Below the pieces are notes generated by a model. It made no database searches. It had not been told where the DNA came from and saw nothing but the letters and a program-made list of their open reading frames with translations. A stretch of 64,000 nt of DNA, from NCBI GenBank assembly GCA_001643675.2, contig LSRY02000037.1, forward strand, positions 678,501-742,500, given 5' to 3'. Of this stretch, positions 1 to 11,780 are shown piece by piece. Origin of the DNA: Monocercomonoides exilis. Lineage: Eukaryota > Preaxostyla > Oxymonadida > Polymastigidae. A program made the position numbers and the translations under genes. The number at the start of each line of letters is the position of its first letter. Positions within the stretch are counted from its first letter, which is position 1.

Positions 1-603
1 AAATTTTGACAGATCACACATTTTTGATAATAATTTTTCCGATTTTCAATAATTTTGTTTTTTTTTTTTTTTTTTTTTTTTTTTGTTTTTGTTTTTGAAA
101 AGAAAAAAAAAATAATCTTTATTGCAAAGCATAAACGTGCTTGATAATAATAATTATTGAATGTGATTTTTCTCTTTCATAACTGTTGGTTCATATTTTC
201 AATTTTTGAAAGTGGATCAGTTATTTTTGATTGTCAGTATTAATGGAAAATTGTTCCCATTCAAATGTGTAATTATTCAGTTGAAATAATCATGTTTTGA
301 AATAACGTGATTTTTTTCTTTCGCATCAGTCAAATATCATATATATGTGTTTGAAAGTCAGTCAGTTACCCAGGCTTAGCTTTCAACAAATAATATGGGA
401 CAGAATTCTTTTTTTCATGAAAAATACAAAATTTATTCCAAACTTTTCCCACCTTCATATCATAACAAGTCAAACACTCTCAGGACTAAATGTTTGGAAA
501 ATTTAAAAAAAAAAATAAGAAATTTATTCGAAAACTCTGAATGGAACAAAATGCATGAGCGAAAAATATCGTTCCATATGTTATATCTGTTTATTTTCTT
601 ATT
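1..603. other. AT-rich intergenic sequence with poly-T tract
   Basis: No credible gene is seen. A run of about 27 T lies near positions 58-84, followed by simple T-rich sequence. The short open frames here are Phe/Lys-rich and have the composition expected of AT-rich noncoding DNA. Confidence 0.6.
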
Positions 604-1615
604 TAGGGTCAACTTTATTATGGGACATTTTCCTTAATTGGCACTTTTTTTGTTTTTGCTTGCAAAATGTCGACAAATGAGAAGTAGTTTTCAGCATTTG
701 GTTAACCGATTTTAACAAAGTTGATTCAATTTATTACCTGTTTGTTTTTTGATTTTTGTTTATTATTTAATTAGAAATTTCGTTTTTTTGATAAATTTGA
801 ATTGGTTTTTCCTTCTCAACCAAGCATTTCCAGAAAATGAAAAATACTGTTTTTAAAGCACTAACTTTTATCTATCTGTTTTTTAATTCTTGTTTTTGAC
901 AAACATTTTTTTCTTTATTTTTTCGCATTTCAGATTTTCATCAACATGAAAACATAAAACTGTTTATTTCTTTATTAATATAATGAAATGATAAAAATAA
1001 AAATGTGAAATGAAAAACAAATCCTTATATAATGAAGTGTTGAAAAAATAAAATAAAGACTTTTTCTGTTTGTCAAGAATTTAACTTCGTTACAAAAACT
1101 TGATTGAAGATCATTTTAAGTTTGCGCCATTTGTCTGTTTGAGACAAACAGAAAAAGTCTTTATTTTATTTTTTCAACACTTCATTATATAAGGATTTGT
1201 TTTTCATTTCACATTTTTATTTTTATCATTTCATTATATTAATAAAGAAATAAACAGTTTTATGTTTTCATGTTGATGAAAATCTGAAATGCGATAAAAT
1301 AAAGAAAAAAGTGTTTGTGAAAAAAAAGATTTTAAAGATTAGTAGTTCGAAGCAAATGCAATATAAAACATGTCCCCAATTTCTTGAGCGATTCCCAGTT
1401 GGCTAGAAAAAGTACTATTAAACTTAACAAAAAAAACGAAATTTCTAATTAAATAATAAACAAAAATCAAAAAACAAACAGGTAATAAATTGAATCAACT
1501 TTGTTAAAATCGGTTAACCAAATGCTGAAAACTACTTCTCATTTGTCGACATTTTGCAAGCAAAAACAAAAAAAGTGCCAATTAAGGAAAATGTCCCATT
1601 AAAAAGTTGACCCTA
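604..1615. mobile_element. Foldback (long-TIR) MITE-like element 1, TA-flanked
   Basis: The element proper runs 606-1613 and begins GGGTCAAC; its far end is the complement GTTGACCC. TA dinucleotides directly flank both ends (604-605 and 1614-1615), as expected of the Tc1/mariner type of target duplication. The outer arms (about 606-789 and 1430-1613) are near-perfect inverted copies. The next segments (about 790-898 and 1319-1429) are not complementary. A second pair of arms (899-1074 and 1143-1318) is again near-perfect, around a loop of about 68 bases. No transposase is encoded, so it would be non-autonomous. The end motif TA-GGGTCA is shared with the element at 36646-37630. Confidence 0.85.
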
Positions 1616-2143
1616 TATAAACCCAAATATTTGAAGAACGTAATCCAAATAGAATTATTAAAAACTACTGTTGAGGAATGAAGAAAGAAATTGAAGTTAC
1701 AGAATGTTCTTAACTTCAGGGTTTTCCAAGACCTCCCAGGTTTTCCACCAAGGGTTAAAACATAAGAGAACCTAATCTTTCACACAAAAAGATTTTCTTT
1801 ATTTTGTCTTTGAAGCTCATTTTGTTCTAATTTTGTCACATTTCGGATTGATATCAAAAAAATCAAAATTGATGTGACAGTTGAATTCCATATCCTTTAA
1901 GAAACAACACTTAATGAACCGATTAGTATTTATAAAGATATTATATAAATTTTTTTAAGACCTTTTCAGGATTGGTTTTAGAGTTAATTTGAATAAACAT
2001 GCTTTATTAAAATTAAATCGACTTTATTAAAAAAACCCACTTCATTTGAATAAAGCGGTTTTATTTATATTGAAGAAAGATAATTCAAATTTCGTCTTAT
2101 GAATATTTTTTAAAATGGATTAGATGAATTGTGAAATAAATAA

Positions 2144-2193
2144 AATTTCAAAATTATTGGGTTATTTTGAAATAACCCAATAATTTTGAAATT
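2144..2193. repeat. Perfect 24-bp-stem palindrome
   Basis: Positions 2144-2167 are perfectly complementary to 2170-2193 around a two-base centre (TG). The core is TTATTGGGTTATTT and its complement. It sits in AT-rich noncoding sequence (1616-2880) where no gene is seen. It could be a cruciform-prone site or the relic of a tiny foldback insertion. Confidence 0.8.
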
Positions 2194-2882
2194 GTTCATG
2201 GAAATTTTGAAATTTTTGGGGAATTTTGCAATAACTCGGGTTGACAAAATTTTTCTGTGAAAAAATATATTATGCATATATATGAAGTTTTTCAAAGCAT
2301 TTTATCGATAAATATTCTGTTGTTTTTTATAATTACGAATTAAAGAAAATATTTTTTAATACAATTATTTTGTAATAATGAATGATTTTTCGAAACAAGC
2401 TTTGGAATACAATTTTGTCCTTTTCAAAGTAATTGTTATTATCGTTTGAATGAATTCGTTGCTTTTTTTTAACAGATGAATAATAAGTGTCAAATTTTTG
2501 AAAAAGTCGCCAAGAAACAAAATATTTACCGATTGGAGAAAGTAATGAAGCACTCAGTGGACATTATTTATCTCAAATATTAAAATTTTCACTAATGAGT
2601 TGCATTATCTATGAAAAACTTCAACATCCAAAAAAAACGGTTCTAGATACAAATTTTTGATGTTATTTTTTGATCAATTTGAAATTTCTTTATTAGGTGA
2701 AATAAGATTTGTTGCAATTTATCATGAAAGTTTCTGAACAAGGCGTTAGAGGTTCGATGTGTTTCATAAGTTTTACCGTTGAAAAATTATTATGATTTGA
2801 AAAAACTTATTCATTCATTTTCACTGTTTATATTGGTTAGATCAATTCAAATGAAAAATACTTCTCTCAAGGTGAAAAAGAA

Positions 2883-4558
2883 TTGAAAAATATTCAAATT
2901 CAAGGAAAAATGAAATGGATGCAACAAAAAGTTAGTCATTTTCATAATGGAAATGGAATGGTTGCACATCGCAACAAGGAAGTGCTCTTTATGTGCATGA
3001 TAATGGAAAAGCCATCCTTCGAGTTGAAAATTCGTCTTTTACTATGTGTAATGCTTCTTCCGCAAGATGTGGAAGAATATTTGATTTGAATTTCGCTGAA
3101 TGTGTTTTACTCCAGATTACATTTGTTCAACGTTCCGCAAAAGGAACCACCGAGTTGGGAGGCGGGGAAGGGATAAAGATCGAAAACGTTAATGCACAGC
3201 CAGTGGTTTATGATTGCTCCTTTCAAAATTACTCTTCAGGCAACAACGGAGGGGCAATTGATTTGCGACCAAAGAGAACTGAAAGGCAGAAGAAATGCGT
3301 TATTAATTAGTTTATTTTTCAACTGCAGTGCGCTTAACTCTTTTGGTTCTGGATGTAGTGCAATTGAACATTGGCTTTCAATGGACAATGTCTTAATAAG
3401 TAACTGCCTATTCTGCAACTGCTTTTCGATGACAGCATATGTGCTACTGGCTCACTAATCAATGCAGTGAATAAAGGAATTTTATTTTTCTTCTGTTTTT
3501 TTTTCAATAACTCATGTGTGAAAGGTGGATATGACATTCTTCTTCAAGACTTTTCGCTAAACAACATTCATCCAAACTGTTATTCAAACGGACAAACAGA
3601 AAACAGAGTTAGCTCAAAAAACAACTCTGTTGTTGATAAAAGTGAATAGCTTGATAATGTTGGCGGACGAATCAGATTTGTTTTTTCAACTGAAGCAAAA
3701 CAAAATTCCAAAGGCGCTTTTTCATATCAGATCAATGAAAGCTATCCGTGTTATTCTATCAGCCATTGTTTTACTCAACTTTTTCCATGTTATGCAAATG
3801 AAGTCCAGATATTAGCAAAAACAATGACAGAAATAAGAAATGAAGACTTTGATGACAATGCTTATGTGAAATATGGACAAAGAAAAGTGAGCGCAACTGT
3901 CCAAACAAAAATTGAAGCAGATAATGTTTCTCATATTTAAGTCTTAACAGGAACTTGCTCTTGTGCATTGCTTAGAAGAAGAGAATTTTAATGACTCACG
4001 AATATTTGAGGAGAATGGAACTTATTATGTTGGAACAGCAGGCAGCACAACTCTTTTCTCACTAAGTCGACTGTTTTCGCGAAGCCTCCATGAAAGTTCC
4101 ATTAGCTATAGCTCCTTTATCATCTGATAATGTACTACTGTTAAATGTCAACAATGTGCAATTTGTTGCAGATTGAATTTCTTCGGATAACGGCCATTAT
4201 TGTTATTTCACAACATCTGGGCCTGCTTTCTGTCGCATTTGTCTTATCTTCCCTTTCTATTCCATAGCTGATGATACAATCTCTTCTCCAGATCTTCTTT
4301 GGAGAAAATTGAATGTATAATCAAATTTCAGTCAATCCAACAGAAAAACAATTTTCAAACAATCATCATCATCATCTTTTCTTCTTCTTCGTTTTCCTCA
4401 TTTTTTTATTCCTTATCTTCAACATTTCCTGCCTTTTTGAAAAAAATCTTATGAAAGAAAACAATTCTTTCTCAAGATTCGAGATATATTTATTTCATTC
4501 GAACTATTCTTTGAATGAAAATGACTGCGATAAGAAACAAGAGATAAAAGAGAATAAT
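2883..4558 (+). pseudogene. Decayed Pmp-like beta-helix surface protein
   Basis: Translated across frames, the stretch reads as a Cys/Asn/Gly-rich repeat protein. Segments such as YDCSFQNYSSGNNGGAIDL, FFNCSALNSFGSGCSAIEHW and NCLFCNCF are the spaced Cys-Phe and GGA/I patterns of right-handed beta-helix (Pmp-like) proteins. The frame changes near 3250-3300 and again near 3425, and there are stops at about 3648 and 3940, so it cannot be expressed whole. A hydrophobic segment encoded near 4375-4430 (LFFFFVFLIFLFLIF) could be the membrane anchor that follows the helix in such proteins. Family assignment is by pattern only. It resembles the genes at 10.5, 45.7 and 57.7-59.9 kb in style but is not a close copy. 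Confidence 0.6.
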
Positions 4559-4779
4559 TAGAAAAAAAAGAAGACAACACTGATGAAAATGCTAGGTGAG
4601 AGTCAAATGATAAATCACATTTTATGATGACTCGAAGAACAGCAACATGTTGTTGATTACCAATTCTTGAAACTTCAGACAAAAACAATGACGATAATAA
4701 TCTTATAGCGATGTAGCTATGCAAGATAAAATTCCTTCTCCATCTTAAATATCATCGTCTTGTAAAACTTCATCACTCA

Positions 4780-6101
4780 CTGTTTGTCCAACAGCAGCAT
4801 CCCAAAGCATATTGACACTTCTTTTTCATTACTCTTCAGCTGCAGCCTCAGCAGTACCACCAGCAGCCGCACCATTTGCAACAACGCCATCTGCCCTTCT
4901 TTCTTTGAGATATCCTTTAGTGCAGTCACCTTTCACCACCTCAACCCAACCAATGCTCTCATCCATTTTCACGCAGTCGCTATAGAAAACACACTCACCG
5001 TGCATTGCAGTTCCTTCTCACACTCTTTGTAATCTCTCTGTATTCATTCAACGTTTGAGGAACTCTCCAGTGAGTTGCATTACACATATAAGGTGGACCA
5101 AGACACAACAAGAAGTCGTTTTATTTGAACGCTTCCAGTACCTTGCAAATGAAGGTGGACATCACACAGACAGCCTGTATGCATCTCGGAAGGTCCAAAG
5201 CAACAGCGCCTATGAAATCTGTGGATTGCACATACGCACAAGAGATTCCATTTGAACAGACGTGATCTTTCCTCAAGCTTCTCCTGATGACAAACAAAAA
5301 GAAAAAGACATATCAAAACAAAATATGAAATCATACAGAGCTTTTATCGCATCCTTCAGCAACTCTGCTTCTGTCTGGTTGTTGTTCAGTAAAAATTCGA
5401 GAATGCAGATGACTCTGTCCTCACCTTCTCCAACTTCAACCATTTTAACACCTCAGAAAACATCTTGATCTTCTTCTCCAACGCATCTTCAACAGCACAG
5501 TGTTGAAAAACAATAAAAATGATTGCTTATCTCATGTGAACTTCCAACACGTGAACCTCCCGGACAGCCACACATCCTCAAAAAACTTCCGGAATTTTTT
5601 TTCCCTGTGGATCTTCTCCCATCATTCAGCCTCACCCTTCTTCTGCTCTGCATGCTTCTTTCCCAGCCACTGAACAACAGTCGCCTTTCCTGCCTCTTTC
5701 TATTCCACTGTTGGAGTTACAGCAAGCATCCAGTTCTTCGCTCTCTCTTCGCATCGTGGTGCGGAAATAGCTGAATCACATTCAGCTCACTTGCATCACT
5801 TTTTTCTGCATTTACACACTCCTCCTCCTCCTCTTCTTCTTCTTCTTCTTCCTCCTCTTCCTCTTCTTCCTCTTTTCCTTCATCTCATCCATCACGTTCA
5901 ACTCCTCTGACTGGCGTAGCTGCCATCAAAGCTCGTTTTGAGGCAATGCATATTTTATCTACTTCTCAATCTTCTTCTCCTTCTACCTCTTTTTCTCCTT
6001 CTTCCACTTTTTATTCTTCTTCTTCTTCTTCTTATTTTTCTTCGCTTTCTTCGCCTCCTCTTCGTACTGTAACTCTCTCTTACCCCTTTCTGCTCTGACC
6101 C
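4780..6101 (-). pseudogene. Minus-strand coding remnants, unrecognised
   Basis: The minus strand has short protein-like stretches in changing frames, for example LLNNNQTEAELLKDAIKALY near 5340-5400 and VFYSDCVKMDESIGWVEVV near 4930-4990, broken by stops. Sequence further toward 6.1 kb is dominated by Lys/Glu codons and trinucleotide repeats. I do not recognise the family. It may be one decayed gene with the coiled-coil exon immediately upstream (6102-6566), or two. Confidence 0.35.
5818..5880. repeat. Imperfect TCT/TCC trinucleotide microsatellite
   Basis: A pyrimidine-only tract of TCC and TCT triplets on the + strand (Glu/Lys codons on the minus strand). Similar shorter tracts continue near 5960-6060. 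It lies in the minus-strand charged coding remnant. Confidence 0.75.
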
Positions 6102-6566
6102 TCAATCTTTTTCCATGTCAAAGTTTCCCCGCAACACAAGCTCCTCCTGCTCCTTCACCTGCTTAACCTGCTTCCCCATAATTTCTTCATATATCACCTT
6201 CATTTTATTCTTCACATTCTTCTTTTGGGCAAGTGCTGCCTGTTGCTTCTCAATCAAATACTTGAATTGCGCCTTCTGTTCAATTATCGTCTGCTCCTGC
6301 ACTTTCGACAGCTCCATCAGCATCTTCATTTCCTTCTCCATCTTGTTTATCTTCCACCGCAAAGTTGCATTCACTCCTCCTTCACAACCACCACCAGAAT
6401 CACCAATGCCACCACCATCGGCAACAGCTTTTTTCTTCTCGGATCTTTCATTGATCCCAGATTCTGATCCCCTCATTTTATCTTCTCCTCCACAGCAGTT
6501 TGCTTCTCCCGCAAAACTCTCCCAGCACCCAACTTCACAACAGCTCCTTTCCAGTTTGTGCATCAC
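6102..6566 (-). CDS. Coiled-coil protein exon, function unknown
   Basis: A 154-codon minus-strand open frame. Residues about 70-150 have clear heptad character (KINKMEKEMKMLMELSKV, YLIEKQQAALAQKK, GKQVKQVKEQEELV), preceded by a Gly/Cys-rich segment. The regular i/i+4 hydrophobic pattern and Lys/Glu content are unlikely by chance, and the opposite-strand frame is a Ser/Phe-rich shadow. Its start may be internal, because a second coiled-coil exon lies upstream at 6754-6912. It probably belongs to a larger, partly decayed gene. No catalytic motif is visible. Confidence 0.5.
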   Translation of the reverse strand: MMHKLERSCCEVGCWESFAGEANCCGGEDKMRGSESGINERSEKKKAVADGGGIGDSGGGCEGGVNATLRWKINKMEKEMKMLMELSKVQEQTIIEQKAQFKYLIEKQQAALAQKKNVKNKMKVIYEEIMGKQVKQVKEQEELVLRGNFDMEKD

Positions 6567-6753
6567 CCAAGCACCACAGCACTTCCGTTTTTAATAATTG
6601 CTGAAATCTTCTCCCGTCACTTTTCACACAGCCCCAACTGCAAAACCAACAAAGCCAAAGATAGAACCATCCCGCACTCTGCAGATGCTAATGAAAAAAG
6701 CATGGCAGAAAGTATCTCCAACACAACCACTTTCTGTTTGCTATCCACGCTCA

Positions 6754-7213
6754 CCACTCCTCCTTGCTGAGCTCTATCTTCTTCATTATCTCCACCAGCT
6801 GCTTCATCAGCTCTTTTACCTCTGCATTTGGTTTCTGACTCAGCTCCAGAATCTTCCTTTCCAGTTTCACCACCATCTCCTCAATCTTCCACACTTCATT
6901 CTCAACAACTCCTCATCTTATCACTTCTTCGTCTGTCTTCACAGTCACACTCCTCGACTGCGCAGATCGGAACACCAGCTGCACTGTGGAAAGTTGTAAC
7001 TTAAAGGGATTAAATAGATCGTGAATTTAACGGTTCACGTTTATCAAGTTCAGTACAATGATTGACTCTCTCCCCAACAACGAACCCACCAACACTACAA
7101 GTGAAAGATGCAGTTTCACCAGTGAAACTGAAAGTGTCGCTGAAAGCGCTGCAACATACCCCCCACAGTTTCCTCAGCGCACATGGAAACAACGGAATGC
7201 GCTGATCAAACAC
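6754..7213 (-). pseudogene. Upstream coiled-coil exon remnants
   Basis: On the minus strand, 6912-6754 encodes an amphipathic helix (KIEEMVVKLERKILELSQ, VKELMKQLVEIMKKIELS). An in-frame TGA lies just upstream at 6913-6915 and another directly after it at 6751-6753. The latter overlaps a possible donor site (GTGAGC), so part of the break could be an intron. Further upstream (to 7213) a Ser/Phe/Gly-rich open frame is present. It likely forms one gene with 6102-6566, now damaged. Confidence 0.4.
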
Positions 7214-7273
7214 CCCAGTTACTTCTTATCTTCGCTTCTTTACCCTCGGAATGGCAAGGCTGATCTGTATTAA

Positions 7274-8223
7274 GCATCTGCAAAAAAATGTGATAGTCGT
7301 TTCAGAACCTTTTCATATTGCTAAATATGAAATTTCAAATAATGTCAAGTTGTATTTTGGAGGATTCGAGACGTGATGGACAAAGTTGATGTCAATAAAA
7401 TCTTAAGGCTAAAGGTTTGTTTGCTCGTTCTCCATGGAAAATATTGTTTAACAAAACTACGTATTGTTTAATATTATTTCCAGACTGTGAAAAGCTCCAC
7501 ATCCTGAATCTTGTGTCTTATTACTGATAGAACGATTCAAAAATTAGTTGTCTTTCCTTTTTAATTAACATTTTGTTCAATAAGACTTTGAACATATTTT
7601 CACATTCGGCTCAGATTATTCAAATGTCCATACGATCCACACGCAGTGATTTGATGGCTGTTTGAAGGGATTAAGCAGTAGAAGAAAGCCATTTATTCAA
7701 AAAGTGACAAAAAAATCAGTAAATTGCTTGTGAATTTTTGCTTCTTTACTTCTTTATCCAGTGGAAAATCATTTCCATGGATATGATCAGTTCATTTTTG
7801 GATCAAATCTGTTTCGGTTATACGGAAACCAACTTTATAAATCGGACGACAACGCCGCTTTATTCCTTTCAATCATCGGTTTTTGTCAATTTTTTATTCA
7901 TTAAAATGTATAGAATGTCATTTGTTTCATTGAAGGTACTGCTTCGATTTGTTTATAATTGTTTTCAATGATTGCATTCATTGTTTCATTGCAATGAAAG
8001 TAATAAAATACTTTCATATTTTTGTTCACTATTGAAATCTATATTTCAAAATAAGAAAGACAGAAAGAAAAGATAGAAAAGTGAATAAAACCAACTGTTT
8101 CTTCAAACATTAATTTCTATATTCATCATTTGCATACTATCTTAAATGTCTCAAAAGTCATGGATGAAAGAGCAAGTTTCATGATATATTCCCATTTATT
8201 TCATTATATCAAACAGTAACAAC
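7274..8223. other. AT-rich intergenic stretch
   Basis: No supported gene or structured element is seen. A 77-codon open frame at 7738-7971 is Phe-rich without motifs and is treated as chance. Confidence 0.5.
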
Positions 8224-9766
8224 ATGACAGCTCTTCCCTCATCTTTGTTTGGAACAATATTCTTTGGGTTGCCGGAACAAAGCAACGAAATAAGAGATTT
8301 GAGGTTTGTTGTTAGTCATTCCATTGGAAATTTTTTGAAGAATTATTTGCAGACAAACCATTCCCCAAAATATAAATGAAAGTCATGAAGACAACTCAAC
8401 AAGTGGTATCGAAGCAACGGTGATCCAAAACACTTCAATAGACAAGGATCAATCAGATTCAAACTCACTTTCGGACTTCACTCCATCAAAACGGAAAATC
8501 TGTTCGGTTTGTTTCAACAGTGGAGAATCAGAAGAGCGAGATCATTATTCCTCTTCTGACAATTAAGATAATTCTCCAACTGAATTATCGAAGGCGGCAA
8601 AATGTGAGAAGAGGGGCAAGCCTGAACAGTTGAATGCTTCAAGCAACGAAACAAAACCTAAGAAGAAAAAAGGAAAGGATGCTTCAAAAAGAAATAAATT
8701 CCCAGATTTCGACTCATTGAAAGAGAGAAGAGATTTTTAACTTGAAGAAATTAATCAAATGGAAATTCATTCCGAAAAAAATGAGGATGATAATGAAACC
8801 TACGGAGTTCTTTTTGACTCTCTATTGAATAACCCAGATGATGAACATCTTCGGCTATCAATTGACTTTCTTATTGAATTAGGCAACTTGGTTCAATTAC
8901 AAAATAAGCGCAATTCCAAAACAGGGTCCAAAGAAAAGATTGACAACACACGTCGAAATTGTTGTTTATTTGGATTGGCTTTCTAGCAAAACAACGTTAA
9001 AAAGGATTGCCTTTTCTCTTGAAATTTTAGAATCAATGGCTTGCAATTCGATCAAGAACATTAGACCTTTTTTATTAAATGCACTGGAAAAGATGTTCAT
9101 CAATCTTCCAAGACCTCAATCGCCTTTGAATGAAGATTATCCACAAGTTGCTCTTTTGGTTGATGCGACAACCATCAAAGTTTCCACTCCTCCAATTCCA
9201 TTTGAAGATTCAAACCTACTATACGATGGACACCATCAAGTTTACAGTATGAAATTTGAAGTTGCTGTTTCAGCGTGGTATCCTCATAAAGCTTTATTTG
9301 TGTCAAATGCAGTAATGGGAGGTGTACATGAAGTGGCTTTGTTTCGTGAAGGAAAAGAAAGATATGTTCAGTATTTGAAGATGACTGACAAAGAAAAAGA
9401 AAAATATTTCTGCACTCTTCACACAGACAGATGGGCAATTGTTGCAGACAAAGGCTCTCAGGGTCATTTCACGGATATCGAAGTCATAACACCAATTAAA
9501 AAACACTCAACGAACAGCAAATTATCTTCATGTCAAAGGTAATTCTGTTTGACACCTTCAACATTCATTTCATGTTCATCGCCTTATTCATTTCCGTGCA
9601 ACTCATCGTTGAGATCATCTTCTGCATCCACATCTTCTTCTTCCTCTCCTTCTTTGGCTTCGTCATTTTCATTAGAAACTTCTTCTTCCTCTTGCTCTCC
9701 TTCTCCTTCTTCAACTATCTCTTATGATATTTCATCTTCAACTTCATTTGAATCTGCTGAGAATAT
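8224..9766 (+). pseudogene. DDE_Tnp_4-like (Harbinger/IS5-type) transposase, broken
   Basis: From ATG 8224 a Ser/Asp-rich leader runs through a probable intron (donor near 8304, acceptor AG near 8354) and is then stopped by TAA near 8565 and again near 8740. A frameshift lies near 8940-8955, where one frame ends in the first half of a helix-turn-helix and the +1 frame continues it (VEIVVYLDWLSSKTTLK, ESMACNSIKNIRPFL). The catalytic core follows: LLVDATTIKV (first Asp), then KFEVAVSAWYPHKALF, GGVHEVALFREG (normally GSxHD, so the second acid is degraded) and ADKGSQG (normally DKGYQG). Another frameshift near 9500 precedes the expected LNEQQ segment, and the rest is Ser-rich until a dispersed repeat interrupts at 9767. 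It is inactive. Superfamily assignment is from motif order. Confidence 0.75.
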
Positions 9767-10100
9767 GGGTGATTTTTTTTGATATCATAAAAAAAGATCA
9801 AAAATTGAAAAAATAAATTCTATTGTGGTATTTATTGATCAAAAAGTTTAATTGATTTTTTGCAAGTATTTAGCTTTTATTTCGTAATATTTATTTGTTT
9901 TATTTTCTTTAGCAAAAAAACATTCCTTTTTGATGTTTTTGTGGAATAGAATTTTTTTTGATCAAGTTTTATAAAAATTAACAAAAACAAATAACTAAAA
10001 CTTCAGAAAAAAATAGAAGTTTCAAGACTAACTTTGCAATACCGAAAATTGGGAAAAGAAAGCAAAATACATTGAAAAAGTTTTAAATTTGAATAAAAAA
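9767..10100 (+). repeat. Dispersed AT-rich repeat, copy A
   Basis: Begins GGGTGATTTTTTTTGATATC and shares recognisable alignment with 45262-45600 in the same orientation: the ATAAAAAAAGATCAAAAAT-like start, TTGATCAAAAAG, AAGTATTTAGCTTT, TTTATTTG, AAAAAAACA and GATCAAGTTT blocks occur in the same order. A truncated inverted copy starts at 35774. Both long copies abut a transposase remnant on the left and lie just upstream of a beta-helix gene fragment on the right. It may be a MITE or the end of a larger element. Confidence 0.65.
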
Positions 10101-10307
10101 ATATTTTTTTTGACATTCTAAAAATGACAATAGTTTGTATCTTTTGTTTCTTTGGCTTCAATATCACATAATCATCATTCCAGTTTGGTGCTTCAGCTTC
10201 AACAGTAAAACAAAAGATAGAACTGTGGAAAAGGAAATATTTCCAAGAATAACAACTGATTCAAATTCTTTATCTATTTCTCTCTCTTCTCCTGATCTTA
10301 TAACTTT

Positions 10308-11174
10308 TTGACTTCTCTCTCCATCCTCTTTGCTCTTCATCCAAAATTTTTCATTATTGTTTCTTTAACATTCTTGTTCCACATACTCACTCTATCGCTC
10401 CTTAATCGCAAAAGATATTCATTCCACTCATCCTGCACTTTCTCTTCTTTCTTCTTTTATTTCTTCATAATTGCCACTTCACCTGCCCTCTCCCTCTCCC
10501 TCACCAACTGCACCATCACCAACATCAACTCAGCTCCGCAAAACCAACAGACTGCCACCAATGGCGGGTGCATCTCATTCGCCTCATCTTCCACTGCCAA
10601 CACATTTTCTGTGAGTGACACCACCTTCTCCGCCTGCTCTGTGAGCGAGGATACAAGTTCTGGAGGAAGAGGCGGTGCTCTCATGATCGAGTTCCAGGAT
10701 GATTCAGAAGTGTCATCCACAACCTTTTCCATCACCAATATCGTGTTTTCAGCCAACAAGGCCAGCGTCGGAAGAGATATGTATTTTGTGTGTGAATCAT
10801 TTGTCGCTTCTGTGAAGGAACCCTTGTTCATCTTCATGGGAAACATCACTCAGAAAGACAACTAGGTTGTTGGACATGACAGAACAGAGGAATTCGGAGA
10901 TTGGGATGTCGATTTATTTATATTCTTTGATGGATTCTTTGATGATATAATATATGTGGATGGAACGTTGGGAGTGGAAGATGTATATTGTGGAATAGAA
11001 AAGGCACCATGTTTGAATGTGAATAATGGAATGGGTCATTTGAAGAAGGTGCAATGGAATGTTGCGAAGATAAAGACAAAGAAGACAAGGAAGCTGAAGG
11101 TGAAGAGGAAGATGCAGTTGAAGCAACAGAATAGCTTTTGTGCGTGCAATACGAAAAGATATTATGAAAGTTGA
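10308..11174 (+). pseudogene. Pmp-like beta-helix protein fragment
   Basis: From about 10470 the frame encodes SLTNCTITNINSAPQNQQT, NGGCISFAS, FSACSVSEDTSSGGRGGALM and GRDMYFVCESFVASVKEPLF, closely matching the C-terminal half of the minus-strand gene at 57672-59940. A TAG at 10863-10865 stops it, but the reading frame resumes with HDRTEEFGDWDVDLF and GVEDVYCGIEKAPCLN, which is the normal continuation of this family. Only the end of a gene is present and the 5' part is missing. The hydrophobic leader (10308-10470) does not match the homologue and may be unrelated sequence. Confidence 0.75.
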
Positions 11175-11199
11175 TACATGCTATTTCTTATCTTTGAAA

Positions 11200-11780
11200 C
11201 TCTTTCTTTCTCTCTCAATTTTTTCCTCTTCTTCCTCTTCTCTTTTGGAGAGCTCCTTATCTAGCTAAAGAAGAAATTTGCAGAAAGCGTTGAAGGCGGA
11301 AGGAGGCCGGGAAGGAGGAGATAAGAAGAAGGAGAAGAAGAAGAGAATGAGGAGGAAGAAAAGAAAATGATGCAACTTCCAATACCCACCTGATGCTAAC
11401 AGCAGCATCATCAGAGGACGAGACCATGGAGGGGGTCTGGGAAATGAACGACGCAAAAGAAAAGGAAGAAGACGAGGAAGAAGAGGGGAGAAAAAGAAAA
11501 CAAAACACTTTCTTTAACTCAGGCTCAAACCCTCCCTGCTGCTTCCACTTCTATCTCTCTTCTCTGAAATTGAGTAAACCGCTTCTTGGTAACCCTTCCA
11601 CTCAGATGAATTCGTTGACAATAGGCAGTCATGTGGATTTTCACTAAATATTTTACATCAGACATTTCATCCATACGTGTAAATAAGTCTTTTGTCTCTT
11701 CTGCAAAAGATTCAGATGTCTTGACCTTCTAGGAAGAAGACGAGGAAGATGAATAACACGATAAGATTACTTCGTATATC
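11200..11780 (+). other. Purine-rich low-complexity sequence
   Basis: A strongly purine-rich stretch (about 11265-11510) encodes only Lys/Glu/Arg-rich frames on + and Ser/Phe/Leu on -. No recognisable protein is seen. It may be a decayed coiled-coil exon. Confidence 0.4.

Noticed and set aside
395-637. 80-codon + strand frame before and into foldback element 1
   Set aside because: AT-driven composition; it runs into the end of a noncoding mobile element and has no recognisable motif.
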